From positions 1 through 64,000 of the forward strand of contig CALHTF010000059.1 of assembly GCA_938038815.1 (NCBI GenBank): a stretch of 64,000 bases of DNA, in the 5' to 3' direction. Under the pieces are notes generated by a model. That model searched no databases, was not told where the DNA came from, and saw only the letters and a program-made list of their open reading frames with translations. Within the stretch, counting starts at the first letter, position 1; every line of letters starts with the position of its first letter. This document shows positions 59,241 through 64,000 of the stretch, one piece after another. The position numbers and the translations under genes were made by a program. This stretch comes from an uncultured Acidimicrobiales bacterium (GTDB lineage Bacteria; Actinomycetota; Acidimicrobiia; Acidimicrobiales; SHLQ01).

Positions 59241-61172
59241 ATGAGCGGTTATAGCGACGTCCTCGACAGCAAGGTCCCCGACGGACCGATTGCCGACAAG
59301 TGGACCAACCACAAGTTCGACATGAAGCTGGTCAACCCGGCCAACAAACGCAAGTTTGAGGTCATCGTGGTCGGTACCGGTCTGGCCGGTGCCTCGGCGG
59401 CGGCGACCATGGGCGAACTCGGCTACAAGGTGAAGGCGTTCACCTTCCACGATTCACCCCGCCGGGCGCACAGCATTGCCGCCCAGGGTGGCATCAACGC
59501 GGCGAAGAACTACCAGAACGATGGCGACAGCGTGCACCGGTTGTTCTACGACACGGTCAAGGGCGGCGACTACCGCTCACGCGAGGCCAACGTGCATCGC
59601 CTCGCCGAAGTGTCGGTCAACATCATCGACCAAGCCGCCGCCCAAGGTGTGCCCTTCGCCCGCGAGTACGGCGGCTTGCTCGCCAACCGCTCGTTCGGTG
59701 GCGCACAGGTAAGTCGTACCTTCTACGCCCGTGGCCAGACCGGCCAGCAGCTGCTGCTCGGTGCGTACTCGGCGCTTATGCGTCAGGTGAACGAAGGCGG
59801 CGTCGAACTCTTCAACCGCCAAGAGATGCTCGAACTGGTCACCAAGGACGGCGAAGCGTGCGGCATTGTTTGCCGCGACCTCATCACCGGCGAGATCAGC
59901 ACCCACTCGGCCCACGCGGTGGTGTTGGCGACCGGTGGTTACGGCAACGTCTACTACCTGTCGACCAACGCCATGATGTGCAACACCACGGCCACCTGGC
60001 GTGCGCACCGCAAGGGCGCCTTCTTCGCCAACCCGTGTTACACCCAGATCCACCCGACCTGTATCCCCTCGAGCGACCCGTTCCAGTCGAAGCTGACCCT
60101 CATGTCGGAGTCGCTACGTAACGACGGCCGCATCTGGGTCCCCAACAACTTCGACGAGACCCGCGCCGCTGCCGACATTCCCGAGGACGAGCGCGACTAC
60201 TACCTCGAACGCAAGTACCCGGCCTTCGGTAACCTCGTGCCTCGCGACGTTGCGTCTCGTAACGCCAAGACCGTGGTCGATGCCGGCAAGGGTGTGGGTT
60301 CGCTCAAAAACGGTGTGTACCTCGACTTTGCGGCGGCCATCGCTCGCGACGGCGAAGACACGATTCGGGCCAAGTACGGCAACTTGTTCGACATGTACCA
60401 GCGGATCACGGGCGAGAACCCGTACAAGCAGCCGATGCGTATCTACCCCGCCACCCACTACACGATGGGCGGCCTGTGGGTCGACTACCACCTCAGCACC
60501 ACCATCCCCGGTTGTTATGCGATCGGCGAAGCCAACTTCTCCGATCACGGCGCCAACCGCCTCGGTGCGTCGGCACTGATGCAGGGCTTGGCCGACGGCT
60601 ACTTCGTTCTGCCGTACACCATTGGTAACTACCTGGCCGAAAAGCTCGGATCCGCGCCGGTGCCCACCAGCGACCCGGTGTTCGCGGAGGCGCAAGCCGA
60701 CGTAACCGACCGCACCAACCGCTGGCTGTCGATCAACGGCACCAAGTCGGTCGACCACTATCACCGCGAACTCGGCAAGCTGGTGTGGGATTACATCGGC
60801 ATGGAGCGCGACAAGAACGGTCTCGAAAAGGCCATCAGCGAAATCAGCTCGCTCGAAGAAGAGTTCCATAAGAACGTTCGGGTTCTCGGCAGTGCCGACA
60901 CCCTCAACCAGTCGCTCGAAAAGGCCGGCCGCGTGGCCGACTTCTTCGGCCTCGCCAAGGTCAAGGCTCGCGACGCACTCGTGCGTGAAGAGTCAGCGGG
61001 CGGTCACTTCCGCTCCGAGCACCAGACCGAAGAGGGCGAAGCCAAGCGCGACGACGAGAACTTCAAACACGTCACGGCGTGGGAGTGGACGGGCGAAGAC
61101 TCGGCCCAGAACGAGCATCGTGAAGAGCTCACCTTTGACACCGTTCCGCTCACCCAGCGCAGCTACAAGTAG
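59241..61172 (+). CDS. sdhA: succinate dehydrogenase flavoprotein subunit
   Basis: 643 residues. The FAD dinucleotide fold is [20 protein letters not shown], the covalent flavin His is in [18 protein letters not shown], and substrate/catalytic regions include [12 protein letters not shown], the TxxxHYTMGG-like [13 protein letters not shown] and [13 protein letters not shown]. This long version (about 640) goes with b558-type SDH. It oxidises succinate to fumarate. It lies 65 nt after sdhC and 8 nt before sdhB. Confidence 0.95.
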   Translation: MSGYSDVLDSKVPDGPIADKWTNHKFDMKLVNPANKRKFEVIVVGTGLAGASAAATMGELGYKVKAFTFHDSPRRAHSIAAQGGINAAKNYQNDGDSVHRLFYDTVKGGDYRSREANVHRLAEVSVNIIDQAAAQGVPFAREYGGLLANRSFGGAQVSRTFYARGQTGQQLLLGAYSALMRQVNEGGVELFNRQEMLELVTKDGEACGIVCRDLITGEISTHSAHAVVLATGGYGNVYYLSTNAMMCNTTATWRAHRKGAFFANPCYTQIHPTCIPSSDPFQSKLTLMSESLRNDGRIWVPNNFDETRAAADIPEDERDYYLERKYPAFGNLVPRDVASRNAKTVVDAGKGVGSLKNGVYLDFAAAIARDGEDTIRAKYGNLFDMYQRITGENPYKQPMRIYPATHYTMGGLWVDYHLSTTIPGCYAIGEANFSDHGANRLGASALMQGLADGYFVLPYTIGNYLAEKLGSAPVPTSDPVFAEAQADVTDRTNRWLSINGTKSVDHYHRELGKLVWDYIGMERDKNGLEKAISEISSLEEEFHKNVRVLGSADTLNQSLEKAGRVADFFGLAKVKARDALVREESAGGHFRSEHQTEEGEAKRDDENFKHVTAWEWTGEDSAQNEHREELTFDTVPLTQRSYK

Positions 61173-61180
61173 GAATCATC

Positions 61181-61966
61181 ATGGAAAAGACCCACTCCGA
61201 AAAGACGATGACTCTGACGCTGAAGGTTTGGCGTCAAGAACCAGGCCAGACCGGTGGTTTCCAAACCTACGAAGCTCCGGGCATCAGCGAGGACATGTCG
61301 TTCCTCGAAATGCTCGATGTCGTCAACGAACGACTCATCGAAGATGGCACCCCGCCAATCGTGTTCGAGAGCGACTGTCGCGAAGGAATTTGCGGTACCT
61401 GCAACCTGATGATCGATGGCCGAGCACACGGCCCCGAGAAGGCCACCGCCACCTGTCAGCTGCACATGCGTAGCTACAACGACGGCGACCACATCACCAT
61501 CGAGCCGTGGCGTGCCGCATCGTTCCCGATCATTCGCGACCTTGCGGTCGACCGGTCGCCGCTCGACGCTATTCAGGAAGCGGGCGGTTACATCACCGCC
61601 CCTACCGGTAGTGCGTCCGACGCCAACCTCACCCCGGTCCCTAAGCCGGCCGCCGACGCCGCTATGGATGCCGCAGCCTGCATTGGTTGTGGCGCGTGTG
61701 TTGCCGCGTGCCCGAACTCGGCCGCCCAGCTGTTTACCGCCGCCAAGGTTATGCACATGAACCTGCTGCCCCAGGGCCAGGCCGAGCGCTGGCAGCGTAC
61801 CGAGAACATGGTCGAGACCATGGAGGAATACTTCGGTTCGTGCACCAACCACGGCGAGTGCCACGAGGCGTGCCCCAAAGAGATCAGCCTCGACTTCATT
61901 GCGATGATGAACAAGGACTACGTGAAGTCCAAGATCAAGAACCGCAAGCTCTCCGGCCAGGGTTAA
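61181..61966 (+). CDS. sdhB: succinate dehydrogenase iron-sulfur subunit
   Basis: 261 residues. The plant-type [2Fe-2S] cysteines are in [10 protein letters not shown] and TATCQLH. C-terminal ferredoxin-like motifs [14 protein letters not shown] and [14 protein letters not shown] hold the 4Fe-4S and 3Fe-4S clusters. It carries electrons from SdhA to the cytochrome b subunit. AGGA is 6 nt upstream of ATG 61181. It is last in the sdh operon. Confidence 0.95.
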   Translation: MEKTHSEKTMTLTLKVWRQEPGQTGGFQTYEAPGISEDMSFLEMLDVVNERLIEDGTPPIVFESDCREGICGTCNLMIDGRAHGPEKATATCQLHMRSYNDGDHITIEPWRAASFPIIRDLAVDRSPLDAIQEAGGYITAPTGSASDANLTPVPKPAADAAMDAAACIGCGACVAACPNSAAQLFTAAKVMHMNLLPQGQAERWQRTENMVETMEEYFGSCTNHGECHEACPKEISLDFIAMMNKDYVKSKIKNRKLSGQG

Positions 61967-62043
61967 CCCCTCCGCCCAAACGCTGGCGCACCTGGGCCGC
62001 CAAAGCGACCCGCGGTTCGCAACGCTGAATTTTTCTCGTACCA

Positions 62044-62060
62044 ACCACCGATGCGGTGGT
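62044..62060. promoter_or_regulatory. hairpin/inverted repeat before the aminotransferase gene
   Basis: ACCACCG-ATG-CGGTGGT, 7-bp arms with a 3-nt loop, lies in the 125-nt gap after sdhB, just after an AT-rich run (GAATTTTTC). It could be an operator or the base of a leader hairpin for the downstream gene, or a late terminator element for sdh without a following T-run. Confidence 0.35.
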
Positions 62061-62091
62061 AATGTACGCACCAGAAAAGAACGGCGGGAAA

Positions 62092-63330
62092 ATGACAAAT
62101 ACTCAGGCGGGTAACGGTAGTGCTGACGTTTTGGGCGGGCTGGTCAAGCCCCCCGGAAGCGAGCCACCAGCGGGTTGGACACCAGAGGTCCCTCGTATTC
62201 TTTTAAGTCCACCCGAGGCGGGCGTCGACGATGTCCACGCAGTGGTGCGAGCCCTCGCATCGGGATGGATCGCTCCAGCGGGCGGCGAACTGGGCGCCTT
62301 TGAGGACGAACTCGCGGCAACCACGGGAGCCGAGGCGGTTCTGGCCACCAGCTCCGGCACCGCCTCTTTGCATCTCGCACTGTTGGTGTCGGGCGTGCAA
62401 CCGGGCGACGACGTGGTCGTGCAGACCGCAACGTTCGCCGCATCAGCGTTCGCGGTCCGCCACGCGGGAGCTAACCCGGTGTTCTGCGATGTCGACGAAG
62501 CCACCGGAATGCTCGACCCTGCGCTCCTTCATGATTTTCTCCAGGAGCGGGCCGCGTCGGGGCGGCTTCCAGCTGCCGTCATGCCAGTCGATCTGTACGG
62601 GGTATGTGCGAACTACGCCGCGATCGCCGCGGTCTGTGAGCCCTACGGCATCCCCATCGTGCAGGACGCCGCAGAATCATTGGGCGCCCGTTCGAATGGC
62701 CGAGCGGCTGGTACCCACGGCGACCTGGCTGCCATCAGCTTCAACGGCAACAAGATCATCACCACGAGCGGCGGCGGCGCGCTACTAGGGCCGACCGAAC
62801 GAGTCCGACACGCGGCGAAACTGGCGTCCCAAGCGCGTGAGCCAGTCGCTCACTATGAACATGCCGAGATCGGGTTCAACTATCGCATGTCGAATATCTT
62901 GGCCGCCCTTGGTCGAAGCCAACTCGCAACCCTGGCCGACCGGGTCTCCAAGCGGCGGCGGGTACGCGACTTTTACCGCGCCGCATTGCCCGAACTCGGA
63001 TGGATGCCCGATGGTGTCACCGAAGCACCAAACAACTGGCTCCAAGTTGCGCTCCTTCCCGAAGGAGTTCGGCCCCAGGCAGTGGCCGACCGACTCGATC
63101 ACGCCGGAATCGAAGCCCGGCGAGGATGGAAACCAATGCATCTTCAGCCGGTCTTCGGACAGGCCGAGGCCATTGGCGGAACGGTCGCCGAAGGGTACTT
63201 TGCGCGGTCGTTGTGCCTCCCCAGCGGCCAGATGCTCAACTCCAGCGAGCTCGAACGGATCACCGTCGAACTCACCCACGCAATCGACGCTGAACGCCCG
63301 GTCGGCTCGGTCTACTCGATCAACAAATGA
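62092..63330 (+). CDS. DegT/DnrJ/EryC1/StrS-family sugar aminotransferase
   Basis: About 412 residues from the ATG at 62092. It is a PLP enzyme transferring an amino group to a keto-sugar nucleotide. Motifs: TSSGTASLHLAL (cofactor phosphate), DAAESLGARSNGR (Asp contacting the pyridine N), and ISFNGNKIITTSGGG with the PLP lysine, characteristic of the PglE/perosamine-synthase/legionaminic-type branch. It is likely to build an amino sugar for surface glycan. The stop overlaps the next gene's start (ATGA). Codon use is somewhat less extreme than in the sdh genes. Confidence 0.9.
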   Translation: MTNTQAGNGSADVLGGLVKPPGSEPPAGWTPEVPRILLSPPEAGVDDVHAVVRALASGWIAPAGGELGAFEDELAATTGAEAVLATSSGTASLHLALLVSGVQPGDDVVVQTATFAASAFAVRHAGANPVFCDVDEATGMLDPALLHDFLQERAASGRLPAAVMPVDLYGVCANYAAIAAVCEPYGIPIVQDAAESLGARSNGRAAGTHGDLAAISFNGNKIITTSGGGALLGPTERVRHAAKLASQAREPVAHYEHAEIGFNYRMSNILAALGRSQLATLADRVSKRRRVRDFYRAALPELGWMPDGVTEAPNNWLQVALLPEGVRPQAVADRLDHAGIEARRGWKPMHLQPVFGQAEAIGGTVAEGYFARSLCLPSGQMLNSSELERITVELTHAIDAERPVGSVYSINK

Positions 63331-64000
63331 CTGCCACACCGATCACCAGTGAGCTGGTCGTTCGTGAAGCGACGGCGGGCGATGTGAGCGAAGTAATCGA
63401 GGTGTGCACGTCGGCTCTCGGTTGGTCCGACTCGGATCCCAACGAGGCATTCTTCCGCTGGAAACACTTCGAAAACCCGTTCGGCGAGTCGCCCATTTGG
63501 CTCGCAACCGACGCCGGCCGCATTGTCGGAGTTCGAGCTCTCATGCGTTGGGAGCTGTCGCTCGCCGGCGGCTCCGTGCTGTCGATGGTCCGGGCAGTCG
63601 ACACCGCAACCGCTCCCACCCACCAGGGGCAAGGTATCTTCACTCGCCTCACCAAAGCGGCGATCGAAGCCTCGAAGTCCAACGGCGTCGCCGCGGTCTT
63701 CAACACCCCCAACGACCAAAGCCGGCCCGGGTACCTCAAGATGGGTTGGCAGATTGTCGGGCGCGTCCCCATCGTCGTGCGACCGCGATCACCCCTGGCC
63801 CTCACGACGATGGCGAAGAGCCGCACCGCAGCGGAGAAATGGGGAGAACCGACCACGGTTGGCGAGCATCCCAGAGTCCTGTTCGAACCATCTCGAGTCG
63901 ACGATCTCGAAGCACTCACGCGGTCATGTGCTGACTGCGAGCTCGTCCACACGAACCCGCGCCTGTCCTACCTCCAATGGCGCACCAGCTTTGCTCCACT
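63327..64000 (+). CDS. GNAT-family N-acetyltransferase (C-terminus cut by window edge)
   Basis: The ATG at 63327 overlaps the aminotransferase stop (ATGA). At least 224 residues are open to the edge. An acetyltransferase-like domain is visible: FFRWKHFENPFGES, WLATDAGRIVGVRALMRWEL and the acetyl-CoA loop region APTHQGQGIFTRLTKAAIEA (Q/R-x-x-G-x-G/A form). Coupling with the aminotransferase suggests it acetylates the amino sugar, as in PglD-type steps, but the fold is the GNAT, not the left-handed helix PglD type. The protein continues past the window. Confidence 0.78.
   Translation, partial: MTATPITSELVVREATAGDVSEVIEVCTSALGWSDSDPNEAFFRWKHFENPFGESPIWLATDAGRIVGVRALMRWELSLAGGSVLSMVRAVDTATAPTHQGQGIFTRLTKAAIEASKSNGVAAVFNTPNDQSRPGYLKMGWQIVGRVPIVVRPRSPLALTTMAKSRTAAEKWGEPTTVGEHPRVLFEPSRVDDLEALTRSCADCELVHTNPRLSYLQWRTSFAP

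Overview
The window is chromosomal DNA from a high-GC actinobacterium, most likely of the class Acidimicrobiia (Ilumatobacter-like). This is inferred from two WhiB regulators, a ClgR-type regulator beside clpP1-clpP2, a UPF0182 membrane protein beside a PDZ-Lon protein, a DUF2342 zincin, an ECF sigma/anti-sigma pair with a TatA gene, a succinate dehydrogenase of the cytochrome b558 type, and a strongly acidic proteome. I see no rRNA, tRNA, insertion sequence, prophage or CRISPR array. Genes are dense on both strands, often with stop/start overlaps.

Layout. 0-3.4 kb: truncated Rieske/FMN glutamate-synthase-like protein, acetoacetyl-CoA synthetase, a small coiled-coil protein and a lone Flp pilin. 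3.5-10.6 kb (minus): UPF0182 protein, a large DivIVA-like protein with a phage-Mu-F-like C-terminus, and a PDZ-Lon protease. 10.7-18.9 kb: small membrane protein, Pro/Ala-rich protein, malate synthase G, HEAT-repeat protein, a moaE-small membrane protein-mreB operon, a catalytically dead HtrA-like protein and a membrane-anchored SDR protein. 19-29.6 kb: DUF2342 zincin, MFS and EamA transporters, NUDIX, polyphosphate kinase, ROK kinase, WhiB, anti-sigma, ECF sigma, TatA, WhiB. 29.6-30.1 kb is a repeat-rich gap. 30.1-32.5 kb: divergent HisD-family dehydrogenase and a LOG-like protein.

32.7-43.5 kb is the most distinctive block. It holds a complete branched-chain-type ABC importer (binding lipoprotein, fused LivH-LivM permease, LivG, LivF) with an acyl-CoA ligase inside the same operon. 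Translationally coupled to it is a carotenoid-cleavage oxygenase, facing two more paralogues on the other strand. I read it as an uptake, CoA-activation and oxidative-cleavage module for an apocarotenoid- or stilbenoid-like acid; this is inference.

43.6-47.2 kb encodes three secreted proteins. 47.3-54.3 kb holds a VWA/MoxR pair split by about 3.5 kb of metabolic genes, including a GH1-fold protein without catalytic glutamates. 54.4-56 kb has clpP1, a catalytically degenerate clpP2 and convergent clgR. 56-58.2 kb is a GH2 beta-mannosidase-like enzyme, 58.3-62 kb the sdhCAB operon, and 62-64 kb the start of a likely surface-glycan locus (sugar aminotransferase plus a GNAT protein cut by the window end).

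Two intergenic clusters (20.3 and 29.8 kb) share a 28-bp-period palindromic repeat. An unrelated 18-bp-stem palindrome sits across the stop codon of one carotenoid oxygenase gene.
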